Shown here: piece by piece, positions 1 to 10,636 of the stretch
Layout of the letters: the number at the start of each line of letters is the position of its first letter
Numbering within the stretch: the stretch's first letter is position 1
NCBI RefSeq assembly: GCF_030817175.1
Contig: NZ_JAUSYY010000001.1
Span: forward strand, 62,001 to 126,000
DNA from: Agromyces ramosus
GTDB taxonomy: Bacteria > Actinomycetota > Actinomycetes > Actinomycetales > Microbacteriaceae
Length of the DNA stretch: 64,000 bases
Direction: 5' to 3'
Program-made: the position numbers and the translations under genes
Notes under the pieces: model-generated
Database searches by the model: none
What the model was told of the DNA's origin: nothing
What the model saw: only the letters and a program-made list of their open reading frames with translations

Positions 1-1
1 G

Positions 2-715
2 CACGCGAGCAAGCAGCGCCGACGCACCCGCGACAACGTCATCGCGGTGATCGCACTCGTCGTCGTGCTCGCCCTCGCAACCGGCGCGCAGCTCTTCTAC
101 TTCAGCGGTGGTCCGGGCACGCCCGAGCCGGTCGCCTCCGAGACGCCCACACCCACGCCTTCGGCTCCAGCCGGCGAGAACCAGGGCGACGTGCCGTCGC
201 CCGACCTCGCCGAGGCCCGCACCTGGACCGGCACGCTGACGCTCAACGAGGTCTCCCTCGGCATCGAGCTCGACGGCGCCGCAGCCCCCCAGGCCGTCGC
301 GAGCGAGATCAGCCTCATCCAGTCCGGCTTCTACGACGGCACGACCTGCCACCGCCTCACGAAAGACAGCATCTGGGTGCTCCAGTGCGGCGACCCGGCC
401 GGCGACGGCACGGGCGGTCCCGGCTACAGCTACGGCCCCGTCGAGAACGCGCCCCAAGACGGGCTCTACCCCGCAGGCACCATCGCCATGGCCCGCCAGC
501 AGCAGAACGGCTACAGCAACGGCAGCCAGTTCTTCCTGGTCTACGAGGACACCACGCTGACGGCCGACGAAGCCGGCGGCTACACGGTCGTCGGTCGCGT
601 CACGAGCGGCCTCGACGAGCTGAAGGCCGGCATCACCGACGCCGGCACCGCAGATGGCAGTACCGACGGCTCCCCCGCCGTCCCGGTGACGATCACCGGG
701 TTCACGATCCAATGA
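2..715 (+). CDS. Peptidylprolyl isomerase, cyclophilin type (5' end outside window)
   Basis: Cyclophilin-type prolyl cis-trans isomerase tethered to the membrane. The frame is open from the first base of the window: residues HASKQRRRTRDNVIAVIALV precede the first available start (GTG at 47), so the true start lies upstream and the basic cytoplasmic tail is cut off. One membrane segment (about 47-100) is followed by a Pro/Thr-rich linker and then a cyclophilin fold with HRLTKDSIWVLQCGDP, GTIAMARQQ and NGSQFFLVYEDT, the usual peptide-binding strands. The domain probably acts outside the membrane on extracytoplasmic proteins. In actinobacteria a ppi gene often sits beside rel, as here. Confidence 0.9.
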   Translation, partial: HASKQRRRTRDNVIAVIALVVVLALATGAQLFYFSGGPGTPEPVASETPTPTPSAPAGENQGDVPSPDLAEARTWTGTLTLNEVSLGIELDGAAAPQAVASEISLIQSGFYDGTTCHRLTKDSIWVLQCGDPAGDGTGGPGYSYGPVENAPQDGLYPAGTIAMARQQQNGYSNGSQFFLVYEDTTLTADEAGGYTVVGRVTSGLDELKAGITDAGTADGSTDGSPAVPVTITGFTIQ

Positions 716-803
716 CGGTCCCGCGCCGCACTTTTCAGGTGCAATAGGCTTGATGCCGTCATCGCCGCGACCCGCGGCATCCGACCTACGACAAGGTGAG
801 GCC

Positions 804-2038
804 GTGTCCGATTCAGAGCAGCAACCGTGGGGCCGCGTCGACGAGACGGGCACCGTCTTCGTGCGGACGAGCGACGGCGAGCGCGCCGTCGGGCAGTTCC
901 CCGACGGCTCGGCTGAAGAGGCACTCGCCTACTTCGAGCGGAAGTACGCAGATCTCGCGGGCCAGGTCGGCCTCCTCGAGCAGCGCGTTCGGCGCGGCGC
1001 TCTCCCGCAGCCGACGTCTCGAAGGCGGTCGCCTCGCTCCGCGAGTCGGTGGCGACGGCCAACGCGGTCGGCGACCTCGAGTCGCTCGCGCGCCGGCTCG
1101 AGGCGCTCTCGGGCACCACGAAGGAACTGACCGAGCAGCAGCAGGCCGAGGCCAAGGCGGCCGTCGCAGAGGCCATCGCCGAGCGCACGAAGATCGTCGA
1201 GCAGGCCGAGGCGCTCGCGGCGCAAGACCCCGCGAAGACGCAGTGGAAGCAGGCGACCGCCGAGCTCGACGAGCTGTTCGCGACGTGGCAGCGTCACCAG
1301 CAAGACGGCCCGCGCCTGCCCAAGAACGAGGCGAACGAGCTGTGGAAGCGCTTCCGCGCGGCTCGATCGACCATCGAGCAGCACCGAAAGGCGTTCTTCG
1401 CCGAGCTCGATTCCGCGCACCGCGACGTGCGTACCCGCAAGCAGGCGCTCATCGAGCGCGCAGAGGCACTCGCGCCCCGAGGGGCCGATGCCGTCGGCGA
1501 CTACCGCAACCTGCTCGACGAGTGGAAGCTCGCCGGCCGCGCCGGCAAGAAGCTCGACGATGCGTTGTGGGCGAAGTTCAAGGCCGCCGGCGACGTGCTG
1601 TTCCACGCCAAGGCAGAGATCGACGCTCAAGAAGACGAGGCGTACCGAGCCAACCTCGACGAGAAGCTCGCGCTCCTCACCGAGGCCGAGCCGCTCCTCA
1701 CCGAGAAGGATCCCAAGCAGGCGCGGGCCGCGCTCAACCGCATCCAGCGCAAGTGGGACGAGATCGGCAAGGTCCCGCGCGACCAGGTCCGCGTCGTCGA
1801 AGACCGGCTCCGCAAAGTCGAGAACCACGTCAAGTCACTTGAAGACGAGCGCTGGCAGCGCGAGGACCCCGAGAAGAAGGCGCGCTCCGAAGGCATGCTC
1901 GGGCAGCTCCAAGCCGCGATCGACAAGCTCGAGGCCGAGCTCACCGCGGCCGAGGCGTCGGGCGACGAGCGCGCAGCGGCATCCGCTCGCGAGGCCCTCG
2001 AGGCACGTCGTGCGTGGCTGAAGGCCGTCGGCGGCTGA
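804..2038 (+). CDS. DUF349 domain protein, frameshifted
   Basis: A coiled-coil protein with repeated DUF349 helices of unknown function. Translation starts at GTG 804 behind AGGTGAG (MSDSEQQPWGRVDETGTVFV) and runs in frame to about 1000. The rest (ADVSKAVASLRESVATANAV onward, rich in Glu/Lys/Arg, with WKQATAELDELFATWQRH) is two bases out of phase to 2038. An extra CT in GGCGCTCTCCCGCAG at 1000-1006 explains the break: removing it restores GAPAADVSKAV. Codon quality is good on both sides. The repaired protein would be about 410 residues. It lies near rel, facing the AbiEi-like gene. Sequence error or a recent mutation are both possible. Confidence 0.8.
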
Positions 2039-2155
2039 CCCAGGCCAGCAGGGCCGCTCCACCACTCGACCGCACAACCGCCCCGGGGCTACGGGTTGTC
2101 CACAATTGCGGCTCCGACGCGCCGATGAGCTCAGCGGATGCTCCAACATGGGCTC

Positions 2156-2941
2156 ATGGCGCGACTTCCCACGGTGCTCGGCACGCATGACCTCCCACTC
2201 GCCGAGCTCTGCGCGGCGCGCATCGACGGCGAACTCGTCGCGATCGACGACGGCTGGGCACCCATCGACGAACCCGACCTCCCGTCGCTTCGCGCCGCCG
2301 TCGTCGCCCTGCGTGTGCCGCGCTCGCTCATCATCGAGCGACGGTCGGCCGCATGGGTGCACGGCGCCCTCGACGCGCCACCCGCGATCGCGCAGTTCTG
2401 CGTTCCCCATCACGAGCGCATCGCGGCGATCAGCGACCGTCGAACCCACGTGCGCGAGGTGACCCTCAGCGACGGCGATGTCGACGATTACCGCGGCGCG
2501 CGATGCACGTCCGTATCGAGAACCGCATTCGACCTCCTCCGAGACCCATCGCCCGTCGAGGGCGACACGGTCGCGGTCGTGACGCGCCTCCTGCGCGGTC
2601 GGCCCGACGTCACCGAAGCGGTTCGACTGCGACTCGACTCGTCACGGCGCATGCCGCACCGAGCGCGTGCCGTCGACCGGCTCGATCGCGCGAGCGCACT
2701 TGCGACCTCCTCCCCGGGCACACCGGGGGCGCAGGCGACGCGTGGCCGCTCAGCCGTCGCTGACGCGGTAGACGTCGTACACCGCGTCGATGCGGCGCAC
2801 GGCGTTGAGCACGCGGTCGAGGTGGGTGGTGTCGCCCATCTCGAAGACGAAGCGGCTGAGCGCGAGTCGATCGGTCGAGGTCGAGACGTTCGCCGAGAGG
2901 ATGTTCACGTGATGCTCCGAGAGCACGCGAGTGACGTCTGA
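2156..2941 (+). CDS. AbiEi-like antitoxin-family/hypothetical protein
   Basis: Resembles the AbiEi-type antitoxin/DUF family found in actinobacteria: an N-terminal winged-helix-like part ([20 protein letters not shown]), then [17 protein letters not shown] and [10 protein letters not shown], which are typical of that family. ATG 2156 is preferred over ATG 2138 by analogy with family N-termini; neither has a clear ribosome site. The last 190 bases run antisense through the end of rel, which is unusual for convergent genes. Another frame ends here as VAAQPSLTR* at 2771, so a frame slip around 2680-2750 is possible and the real protein may be about 205 residues. No toxin partner is adjacent. Confidence 0.6.
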   Translation: MARLPTVLGTHDLPLAELCAARIDGELVAIDDGWAPIDEPDLPSLRAAVVALRVPRSLIIERRSAAWVHGALDAPPAIAQFCVPHHERIAAISDRRTHVREVTLSDGDVDDYRGARCTSVSRTAFDLLRDPSPVEGDTVAVVTRLLRGRPDVTEAVRLRLDSSRRMPHRARAVDRLDRASALATSSPGTPGAQATRGRSAVADAVDVVHRVDAAHGVEHAVEVGGVAHLEDEAAERESIGRGRDVRREDVHVMLREHASDV

Positions 2942-5002
2942 GAGCAGCCCCGCCCGGTCGAGCGCTTCGATCTGGATCTGCACGAGGAACACGCTCTTCG
3001 AGCTCGGCGCCCACTCGACATCGATCATGCGTTCCGGCTCACGCAGCAGCGATTGCACGTTGTGGCAGTTCGCCTGGTGCACGGAGACGCCCGAGCCGCG
3101 GGTGATGAACCCGACGATCTCGTCACCGGGCACCGGTGTGCAACAGCGCGCGAGCTTCACGAGGATGTCGGGCGCACCCCGTACCAGCACTCCGGAGTCC
3201 GAGCTCCGCGGAAGGGGTCGTGAGCGCACCGGCATCGGCAGGTCGGGCTCGTCGCCCTCCTCGACATCGCGCACGAGGGCGACGACCTTCTCGAGCACCG
3301 ACTGCGTCGACACGTGCCCCTCGCCCACGGCGGCATAGAGCGACGACACGTCGTCGTAGCGCAGCTGCGCCGCCACCTCGGCGAAGGACTCCTGGTTCAT
3401 GAGCTTCTGCAGCGGCAGGTTCTGCTTTCGCATCGCCCGCGCGATGGCGTCGCGACCCTGTTCGATCGCCTCGTCGCGGCGTTCCTTGGTGAACCACTGC
3501 CGGATCTTGTTGCGCGCACGCGGGCTCTTGACGAACCCGAGCCAGTCCTTGCTCGGCCCGGAGTCGGGATTCTTCGAGGTGAAGACCTCGACGACGTCGC
3601 CGCTCAACAGCTCGCTTTCGAGGGGCACCAACCGGCCGTTGACCTTCGCACCCATCGTGCGATGGCCGACCTCGGTGTGCACCGCATAGGCGAAGTCGAC
3701 CGGCGTTGCGCCCGCGGGCAGTCCGATCACTCGACCCTTCGGCGTGAAGACGTAGACCTCCTTCGCGCCGATCTCGAAGCGGAGTGAGTCGAGGAACTCG
3801 CCGGGGTCGGCCGTCTCGGCCTGCCAGTCCGAGATGTGCGCGAGCCACGCCATGTCGGTCTCGTTCTGGCCCCCCTTCTCGGCCGTGCGACCGGCCGCCA
3901 TGCGCTCCTTGTACTTCCAGTGCGCGGCCACACCGTATTCGGCACGCTGGTGCATGTCGTGAGTGCGGATCTGGATCTCGACCGCTCGGCCCTTCGGTCC
4001 GATGACCGTGGTGTGCAACGACTGGTAGAGGTTGAACTTCGGGGTGGCGATGTAGTCCTTGAACCGGCCGGGCAGCGGGGTCCAGCGGGCATGGATCGCA
4101 CCGAGCACGGCGTAGCAGTCGCGTACCGAGTTGACGAGCACGCGGATGCCGACGAGATCGTAGATCTCGTCGAAGTCGCGTCCGCGCACGATCATCTTCT
4201 GGTAGATCGAGTAGTACTGCTTCGGCCTGCCCACGACCTTGCCGCGGATCTTCGCCACCTTCAGGTCATCGCTGACGAGATCGATGACGTTCTGGACGAA
4301 CTCCTCGCGCTGCGGTGTGCGCTGCTTCACGAGGCTCTCGATCTCGGCATAGAGCTTGGGGTAGAGCACGGCGAACGAGAGGTCCTCGAGCTCCCACTTG
4401 ATCGCCTGGATGCCGAGTCGGTGCGCGAGCGGCGCATAGATCTCGAGGGTCTCGGTCGCCTTGCGCGAGGCGGACTCGGCCGGGACGAAGCCCCACGTGC
4501 GCGCATTGTGCAGCCGGTCGGCGAGCTTGATGATGAGCACGCGGATGTCCTTCGACATCGCGACGATCATCTTGCGAACGGTCTCGGCCTGCGTCGAGTC
4601 GCCGTACTTGACCTTGTCGAGCTTCGTGACGCCGTCGACGAGCATCGCGATCTCGTCGCCGAAGTCGGCGCGCACCTGGTCGAGCGTGTACGCGGTGTCT
4701 TCAACGGTGTCGTGGAGCAGCGCCGCAGCGACCGTCTTGGATCCGATGCCGAGGTCGGCGAGGATCTGGGCCACGGCAACCGGATGCGTGATGTACGGCT
4801 CGCCGCTCTTGCGCTTCTGCCCCTCGTGGGCGCGCTCAGCGACCGAGTAGGCGCGCTCGACGAGCGAGAGGTCGGCTTTCGGATGGTGCATCCGCACCGT
4901 GCGCAGGAGCGTGTCGACCGCACCCGACGGCTGGGCCTTCGAAAAGATCCGAGGGACCAGACGGCGCAGCGATGCCGTCGAGTTGACCCCGGTCTCCGTC
5001 AT
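2750..5002 (-). CDS. relA: Bifunctional (p)ppGpp synthetase/hydrolase Rel
   Basis: Makes and degrades the stringent-response alarmone (p)ppGpp on ribosomes. The 750-residue length is usual for long RSH enzymes. The N-terminal hydrolase domain has HP at 73-74, HDTVEDT at 97-103 and [11 protein letters not shown] near 160. The synthetase domain has [13 protein letters not shown] and [12 protein letters not shown] domain ([20 protein letters not shown]) and a C-terminal ACT domain ([20 protein letters not shown]) follow. Both catalytic halves look intact, as expected for the single bifunctional enzyme of actinobacteria. It is the last gene of the secDF-side minus-strand block, 78 bases beyond secF. 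The ATG at 5002 gives MTETGVNS. Confidence 0.97.
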   Translation of the reverse strand: MTETGVNSTASLRRLVPRIFSKAQPSGAVDTLLRTVRMHHPKADLSLVERAYSVAERAHEGQKRKSGEPYITHPVAVAQILADLGIGSKTVAAALLHDTVEDTAYTLDQVRADFGDEIAMLVDGVTKLDKVKYGDSTQAETVRKMIVAMSKDIRVLIIKLADRLHNARTWGFVPAESASRKATETLEIYAPLAHRLGIQAIKWELEDLSFAVLYPKLYAEIESLVKQRTPQREEFVQNVIDLVSDDLKVAKIRGKVVGRPKQYYSIYQKMIVRGRDFDEIYDLVGIRVLVNSVRDCYAVLGAIHARWTPLPGRFKDYIATPKFNLYQSLHTTVIGPKGRAVEIQIRTHDMHQRAEYGVAAHWKYKERMAAGRTAEKGGQNETDMAWLAHISDWQAETADPGEFLDSLRFEIGAKEVYVFTPKGRVIGLPAGATPVDFAYAVHTEVGHRTMGAKVNGRLVPLESELLSGDVVEVFTSKNPDSGPSKDWLGFVKSPRARNKIRQWFTKERRDEAIEQGRDAIARAMRKQNLPLQKLMNQESFAEVAAQLRYDDVSSLYAAVGEGHVSTQSVLEKVVALVRDVEEGDEPDLPMPVRSRPLPRSSDSGVLVRGAPDILVKLARCCTPVPGDEIVGFITRGSGVSVHQANCHNVQSLLREPERMIDVEWAPSSKSVFLVQIQIEALDRAGLLSDVTRVLSEHHVNILSANVSTSTDRLALSRFVFEMGDTTHLDRVLNAVRRIDAVYDVYRVSDG

Positions 5003-5080
5003 CGCTCAGCACCTCCAGAACTCAATTATCGCCGTTTCTCGGGCACCGGGTGACCGGCCGCATCTCGCCTGACGCGAACA

Positions 5081-6100
5081 TCACGCCGTGGGCAGCGCCT
5101 CAGCGTCGGCCGATGCGACGCCCGCACGCTCGCGTTCCTTCAGGACCTTCTGATCGTGACGGTGGATCGCGGTCTCTCCCTCGCGAAGCTGCGAGTAGAG
5201 CGGCGCAGCGATGAACACCGTCGACCACGTGCCCACGAGGATGCCGATGAGCAGCGCCAGCGAGATGTCGCGCAACGTGTCGGCACCGAGCACGCCGGCG
5301 CCGATGAAGAGGATCGCCGCCACCGGCAAGGCCGCCACGACACTCGTATTGATGGAGCGGACGAGCGTCTGGTTCACCGCGAGGTTGACCGACTCGGCGA
5401 AGGTCCGACGAGACTCCTGGCCGTCTTCGGCCGTGTTCTCCCGGATCTTGTCGAACACGACGACCGTGTCGTAGAGGGAGTAGCTGAGGATCGTGAGGAT
5501 GCCGATCATGGCCGCGGGGCTGATCTCGAAACCGAACGCGGCGTAGAAGCCCGTGGTCACGATGAGGTCGGCCATGAGCGCGAGGATCGCGGCGACCGAC
5601 ATCTTCCAGGTTCGGAAGTACAGCGCCATGACGAGCGCGGCGAGGAGGATGAAGGCGAGCAGGCCGACGATCGCCTGGCGGGTGACGTCCGCACCCCAGC
5701 TCGGGCCGATGAACGAGGACGCGACCTCGGCCTCGGGAACGTCGTAGGCCTCGGCGAGGGCCGTGGTGACCTCGCGGGAGTCGGCCTGAGACAGTTGGTC
5801 GGTCTGCACGCGCACGCCGTCGTCTCCGACGATGGTCACCTTCGTCACCGCGTCGGGCACGACGGACGCGACGGCCTCGTGGGCGGGCTCGGGCGAGGCG
5901 TCCTCGACGCCGACGATCTGGAACTGCGACCCGCCGCGGAACTCGATGCTGAAGTTCACACCGGTGAACAGCGGCACGATCACCGACAGCAGGATCAGCA
6001 CACCGGCGATGGTGTACCACTTCTTGCGTCCGCCGACGAAGTTGAACGAGCGCTTGCCCGTGTAGAGGTCGTTGCCGAAGGTCGTGAGACGGTTGGCCAT
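5081..6100 (-). CDS. secF: Protein translocase subunit SecF
   Basis: Partner of SecD in the accessory SecDF complex, which uses proton motive force to help pull secreted proteins through SecYEG. The start ATG at 6100 shares one base with the secD stop (TGATG), so the genes are translationally coupled. The protein has 339 residues: an N-terminal membrane segment, the periplasmic domain with the conserved FRGGSQF stretch (FSIEFRGGSQFQIVG), then five membrane segments with SYSLYDTVVVFDKIREN and VNQTLVRSINTS, the SecF family signature. The C-terminal tail is charged and Ala-rich. Confidence 0.96.
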   Translation of the reverse strand: MANRLTTFGNDLYTGKRSFNFVGGRKKWYTIAGVLILLSVIVPLFTGVNFSIEFRGGSQFQIVGVEDASPEPAHEAVASVVPDAVTKVTIVGDDGVRVQTDQLSQADSREVTTALAEAYDVPEAEVASSFIGPSWGADVTRQAIVGLLAFILLAALVMALYFRTWKMSVAAILALMADLIVTTGFYAAFGFEISPAAMIGILTILSYSLYDTVVVFDKIRENTAEDGQESRRTFAESVNLAVNQTLVRSINTSVVAALPVAAILFIGAGVLGADTLRDISLALLIGILVGTWSTVFIAAPLYSQLREGETAIHRHDQKVLKERERAGVASADAEALPTA

Positions 6101-7831
6101 CAGGACTCCTTCCCGTCGTTCGACGTAGTGCCGGCGCCGACCGACTCCGCCTTGCGCTCGGCGATCGTCTGGCGGCGCTGCGCCTCCTTCGAGCTCGACG
6201 CGGCCTTCCTTGCGGACACCGCGACGGGTTTGCGGAACTCGGCACGACCGCGATAGACGGCGCCGAGCGCGTTCGGGTCGAGACCTGACCACGGGTTGCC
6301 GCTCGAGAAGAACCTCGTCTGGGCGAGGAGCTGCAGCATCGGGTGCGTGAAGAGGATCACCACGACGACGTCGATGATCGTCGTCAGGCCGAGGGTGTAG
6401 GCGAAGCCCTTGACGCTGCCGACCGCGAGGATGAACAGCACGATCGCGGCGAGCAGGTTCACGCCCTTCGAGGCGAGCACTGTGCGGAACGCGCGCTTCC
6501 AGCCGGCCTCGACGGCGCCGACGAGCGGCCGGCCGTCGCGCAACTCGTCTCGCACACGTTCGAAGTACACGATGAACGAGTCGGCGGTGAAGCCGATGGC
6601 GACGATGAGGCCCGCGATGCCCGCGAGCGAGAGGCGGTAGCCCTCTCGCCACGACAGGATCGTGATCATCAGGTAGGTGATGAGTGCGGCGATCACGAGC
6701 GAGGCGATGGTCACCGAACCGAGCGCGCGGTACTGGAAGAGCGTGTAGATCACCACGAGGATGAGGCCGATGAGGCCCGCGATGAGGCCGCTCTGCAGCT
6801 GCGAGGTGCCGAGCGTCGCCGAGATCGTGTCGGATGACTGCACGGTGAAGCTGATCGGCAGTGCACCGAACTTCAACTGGTCGGCGAGAGACTTCGAGCT
6901 CTCCTGCGTGAAGCTGCCCGTGATCTGCGGCCGCCCATCGGTGATCGCGCCGTTCATCGACGGGGCCGTGAGCACGGCGCCGTCGAGCACGAAGGCGAAC
7001 TGGTCGCGCGGTGTCTGGCCCTGGAGTCCGAAGAGGCGGGTGCTGACCTCCGCGAAGTCCTCGGTGCCCTTGCCGTCGAACTCGATGTTGACCGCCCACG
7101 TGCCGGTGGAGGCGCCGGTCTGGGTCTGCACCATGCCGTTCGTGGCGTCGACGATGTTCTCGCCGCTCGCCTCGACCGGGCCGAGGAGGTACTTCGCGGT
7201 GCGCGAGAGGTCGCACGTGACGAGCGGCTCGTCGGCGGGGGCGACATTCGTGGCGGCCTCGTCGATGGTGGCGCAGTCGAAGTTGTCGAACTCGTCTTGC
7301 AGCGCCGGGGTGACCCACGCGAGGTCGCTGCCGTCGGTCGGTTCCGTGGTGGGCGTCGACTCCAGCTCGGCGGGCTCTTCGGTCGGCTCCGCGCTCGCCT
7401 CGATCGACGTGTTGGTCGCCGCGTCGGCGAGCAGCACGGCGCGCAGCTCGAGCTTCGCCGACGACTCGATGCGGGCTCGCGTCTGGTCGTCGAGCTCGCC
7501 CCGGGATGCGGACGACGACGTTGTCACCCTCGGTGTTGATCTCGGCCTCGGCGACACCCGACGCGTCGACACGCTGCCGGATGATCGAGACCGCCTGGTC
7601 GAGCTGCTCTTGCGAGACGTCGGCGCCGGTCTCGACCTTCGGCGCGAGGATGATCTGCGTGCCGCCCTCGAGATCGAGCGCGAGCTTCGGGGTCCAGGAT
7701 CCTCCGCCCCAGATGACTCCCGCGGCATTGATGCCGAAGAGGATCGCAATGATCACACCCAGCCAGGTGAGTGAACGCCATGCCTTACGGACGGGCGCCG
7801 GCCGGGATGACCGCTTCGATGGTGCAGCCAC
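6100..7831 (-). CDS. secD: Protein translocase subunit SecD, frameshifted
   Basis: Large subunit of SecDF. The N-terminus (WRSLTWLGVIIAILFGINA, then LALDLEGGTQIILAPK, the D1 motif) reads to VVVRIPG. The remainder (ELDDQTRARIESSAKLELRA, then SMNGAITDGRPQITGSFT and the C-terminal membrane bundle with GFTADSFIVYFERVRDE) continues in another frame. A run of four C at 7499-7502 (four G on the coding strand) where three are expected accounts for the shift: CCG GGC GAG CTC becomes CCG GGG CGA. GTG 7831 (MAAPSKRSS) is preferred; an upstream in-frame ATG at 7864 has no ribosome site. SecD is normally needed for growth, so a base-call error is likely. Confidence 0.88.
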
Positions 7832-7854
7832 GGTGTTCTGCTTTCTTTGCAGGA

Positions 7855-7875
7855 GCCCGCGCAAGAAGCGCGGGC
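7855..7875 (-). other. Intercistronic hairpin between yajC and secD
   Basis: GCCCGCGC-AAGAA-GCGCGGGC forms a perfect 8-bp stem in the 63-base gap between yajC and secD. On the coding strand no T-run follows. It could act as an RNA-stability element or attenuator separating expression of the two genes. The role is inference. Confidence 0.5.
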
Positions 7876-7894
7876 CGAGCGTCGGGGAGGAGTC

Positions 7895-8290
7895 TTAGTC
7901 GTCCGACTTCTTGGTGTCGGGCGTCTCGTCGGTGGTCACGTCGGTCGTTGCGTCTTCGACGCGCTCGCCGTACTCGGGCGAACCCTCGACCGCGACCGGA
8001 GCATCGTCGACGACCACGTCGGCCTTCGGCTCGACCACGCGCGCGACGGTCTGGCGGTGAACCGTGAGCACGGTGCCGGGCGAGGTCTCGAGCAGCACCT
8101 GGTTCTCGTCTTCATCGATCGAGAGGATGGTGCCGAACACGCCGAAGTTCGTCATGACCTTCGCGCCCGCCTGGACCTTCGACTGCAGCTCGCGCGCATC
8201 TGCCTGGCGCTTGCGCGAGTTACGGAACATGAAGAAGATCAGGACCGCCAGGACGGCGAGCATGATGATGGTGAACGGATCGAACGTCAT
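7895..8290 (-). CDS. yajC: Preprotein translocase subunit YajC
   Basis: Small single-span membrane protein of the SecDF-YajC accessory complex. ATG 8290 gives MTFDPFTIIMLAVLAVLIFF, one membrane helix followed by a basic stretch (RNSRKRQADA) and the YajC fold with VQAGAKVMTNFGVFGTILSI. The C-terminal 45 residues are acidic and Val/Thr-rich, as is common in actinobacteria. An in-frame start at 8326 would add 12 residues without a better ribosome site. It is first of the yajC-secD-secF group and follows ruvB. Confidence 0.93.
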   Translation of the reverse strand: MTFDPFTIIMLAVLAVLIFFMFRNSRKRQADARELQSKVQAGAKVMTNFGVFGTILSIDEDENQVLLETSPGTVLTVHRQTVARVVEPKADVVVDDAPVAVEGSPEYGERVEDATTDVTTDETPDTKKSDD

Positions 8291-8361
8291 GAGAGGGAGG
8301 TACCTTCCGGTGTGCGGCAAGCGCACGAAGTCAGTGGCGTTGAGGGCTGTGCCTCAATGGA

Positions 8362-9405
8362 TTATAGGTCATCGATCGGAAGGGCGGTTCCCACGTCGGG
8401 AGCGCGGTCGGACAAGCCGAAGTGACGCCACGCGGCTGAGGTCGCGACGCGCCCGCGAGGAGTGCGCGTGATGAGGCCGATGCGAACGAGGAACGGCTCG
8501 ACGACCGCCTCGATGGTCTCGGACTCCTCGCCCACCGATACGGCGAGCGTGTTCAGGCCGACGGGACCGCCCCCGAAGCGCGTGAGGATGATCTGCATGA
8601 CCGCGCGATCGAGACGGTCGAGCCCGAGCGGGTCGACGTCATAGAGCTCGAGCGCGGCTCGCACCGCGGAGATGTCGGCTCGTCCGCCGTGCACGAGCGC
8701 GTAATCGCGCACCCGTCGAAGCAGGCGGTTCGCGATGCGCGGCGTGCCGCGGCATCGACCGGCGATCTCGGCGAGCGCCTCCTGATCGACGTCGAGGCCG
8801 AGTAGGACGGCAGCGCGGGCGAGCACCCGCTCGAGCTCGGCCTCGTCGTAGAACTCGAGGTGTGCGGTGAAGCCGAACCGGTCGCGCAGTGGATTCGGCA
8901 GGAGTCCGGCTCGTGTGGTGGCGCCCACGAGGGTGAACGGCGAGAGGTCGAGCGGCACCGACGTGGCGCCCGCACCCTTGCCGACCATGATGTCGATGCG
9001 GAAGTCTTCCATGGCGAGGTAGAGCATCTCTTCGGCCGATCGCGCCATGCGGTGGACCTCGTCGATGAAGAGCACCTCGCCCGGTACGAGCGAGCTGAGG
9101 ATCGCGGCGAGGTCGCCGGCATGCTGGATCGCCGGCCCGCTCGACATGCGGAGCGGTCGGCCGCCCTCGAAGGCCACGATCATCGCGAGCGTCGTCTTGC
9201 CGAGCCCGGGTGGCCCCGCGAGCAGGATGTGGTCTGGCGTGCGCTGCTGCAGGGTGGCGGCGGTGAGCAGCAGCTGCAGTTGGCTGCGCACTCGAGTCTG
9301 GCCGACGAACTCCTCGAGGCTCTTCGGACGGAGCGCCCCTTCGAACGCGAGCTCGGCTTCGGACGCGAGGACCGGGTCGGTGAGATCGAGGTCGGCTTCG
9401 CTCAT
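8362..9405 (-). CDS. ruvB: Holliday junction branch migration helicase RuvB
   Basis: AAA+ motor of the RuvAB branch-migration complex in recombinational repair. Walker A is GPPGLGKT (64-71), Walker B FIDEVHR (113-119), sensor 1 [10 protein letters not shown] and arginine finger region NPLRDRFGF. The C-terminal winged helix contains [15 protein letters not shown]. Its 347 residues match the family. The start ATG overlaps the end of ruvA by 4 bases. Confidence 0.98.
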   Translation of the reverse strand: MSEADLDLTDPVLASEAELAFEGALRPKSLEEFVGQTRVRSQLQLLLTAATLQQRTPDHILLAGPPGLGKTTLAMIVAFEGGRPLRMSSGPAIQHAGDLAAILSSLVPGEVLFIDEVHRMARSAEEMLYLAMEDFRIDIMVGKGAGATSVPLDLSPFTLVGATTRAGLLPNPLRDRFGFTAHLEFYDEAELERVLARAAVLLGLDVDQEALAEIAGRCRGTPRIANRLLRRVRDYALVHGGRADISAVRAALELYDVDPLGLDRLDRAVMQIILTRFGGGPVGLNTLAVSVGEESETIEAVVEPFLVRIGLITRTPRGRVATSAAWRHFGLSDRAPDVGTALPIDDL

Positions 9406-10022
9406 CGGGCTCTCCCGTGCTGTTGTGCTGGGCCGAGCCGCGCGAGCGTCAGCCTGAGCAGGGTGGGCACCGAGGCCGCTTCGATGTCGGATGCCCCGGC
9501 GATCGTCTCGTCGACCGCCTCGGCGGCGACTCGCTCGGACCAGCCGAGGCCGGTGAGGGCCGCGAGCACGCTCTCGGCCGCCCCGCCGGACACGACTGGG
9601 GTAGCCCGGGAAGGCGCTGCAGTGGCGATGAGCTTGCCGGCCAGCGACACGGTGATGAGCTTCGCGGTCTTCGGCCCGATGCCGCTGACCTTGCGGAACA
9701 CCGCGTCGTCGTCGCGCTGCACCGCCTCGGCGATCTGGTCGGGGGACAGCGCCGACAGCACGCCGAGTGCCGACTTTGGCCCGACCCCGGTGACGCCGAT
9801 GAGCAGGTCGAACACGTCGAGCTCGTCGCGAGTGGCGAAGCCGAACAGCGTGAGCGAGTCCTCGCGCACGACGAGGGTCGTGTGCGCGCTCACCTCGTGT
9901 CCGGCTCGACTGGCGAGCGCGAATGCGGGCGTCGTGTTGACGTGGAACCCGACACCGCCGACCTCGATGACGACCGAGTTGCCGGCAGCGGTGAGCACGC
10001 GGCCGTGAAGAGAGGAGATCAC
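9402..10022 (-). CDS. ruvA: Holliday junction DNA-binding protein RuvA
   Basis: Tetrameric junction-binding subunit that loads RuvB. The OB-fold N-terminus ([20 protein letters not shown]) is followed by two helix-hairpin-helix motifs ([17 protein letters not shown] and [16 protein letters not shown]) and a small C-terminal RuvB-contact domain. It has 206 residues. It overlaps ruvC by 4 bases upstream and ruvB by 4 bases downstream, so the three genes are one translationally coupled unit. Confidence 0.98.
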   Translation of the reverse strand: MISSLHGRVLTAAGNSVVIEVGGVGFHVNTTPAFALASRAGHEVSAHTTLVVREDSLTLFGFATRDELDVFDLLIGVTGVGPKSALGVLSALSPDQIAEAVQRDDDAVFRKVSGIGPKTAKLITVSLAGKLIATAAPSRATPVVSGGAAESVLAALTGLGWSERVAAEAVDETIAGASDIEAASVPTLLRLTLARLGPAQQHGRAR

Positions 10023-10627
10023 TCCTTCAGCCTACGGGCGGCACCCGACACGGCTGCGGAGCGCTCTGCGGCGATCCACGCCCGCTGCGCCGGCGTGAGG
10101 GTCGCACCGTCGGAGGTGCCGGCCGCCGCGTCGCGGACGGCACCTCCTGCCACTCCCCCGGTGCGCCAGGCGTGGCAGATGGCGAGGGCGAGCGCGTCGG
10201 CGGCATCCGCCGGCTTGGGCACCGCGTCGAGCCCGAGGATGCGCGCGACCATCGCGCCCACCTGCTTCTTGTCGGCACGGCCGTATCCGGTGATGGCGGC
10301 CTTGACCTCGCTCGGCGTGTGCAGCGCGACGGGCAGCCCTCGACGCGCCGCGATGAGCATCGCGACGCCCGAGATCTGCGCCGTGCCCATGATGGTCGAC
10401 ACGTCGCTGCGGGCGAAGACCCGCTCGAGCGCGACCGCGTGCGGCCGATGCTCCTCGATGATCGCCTCGAGCCCGTCGGCGATGCGCGCGAGGCGCTGCG
10501 GCGTCGCGTGTTCGGCCGGCGATCGAAGCACGATGACGTCGACGAGGCGCGCCGTGCGGTTCGGGTCGACGTCGACCACCCCGACGCCGCATCGCGTCAG
10601 GCCCGGGTCGATGCCGAGCACTCGCAC
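10019..10627 (-). CDS. ruvC: Crossover junction endodeoxyribonuclease RuvC
   Basis: Resolvase that cuts Holliday junctions symmetrically. The RNase H-like fold starts [17 protein letters not shown], with the first catalytic Asp at residue 7. [16 protein letters not shown] carries the catalytic Glu, and the C-terminal half has [14 protein letters not shown] with the last acidic pair. The 202-residue length is somewhat longer than E. coli RuvC because of an Ala/Gly-rich tail. It follows yebC by 9 bases. Confidence 0.98.
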   Translation of the reverse strand: MRVLGIDPGLTRCGVGVVDVDPNRTARLVDVIVLRSPAEHATPQRLARIADGLEAIIEEHRPHAVALERVFARSDVSTIMGTAQISGVAMLIAARRGLPVALHTPSEVKAAITGYGRADKKQVGAMVARILGLDAVPKPADAADALALAICHAWRTGGVAGGAVRDAAAGTSDGATLTPAQRAWIAAERSAAVSGAARRLKE

Positions 10628-10636
10628 GGCGATCGG

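Noticed and set aside
5081..7864. A single 927-residue SecD-SecF-like reading frame
   Set aside because: Its middle third is out-of-frame Arg/Ala/Gly-rich sequence. The apparent fusion arises from the one-base insertion in secD; the genes are separate with a TGATG junction.
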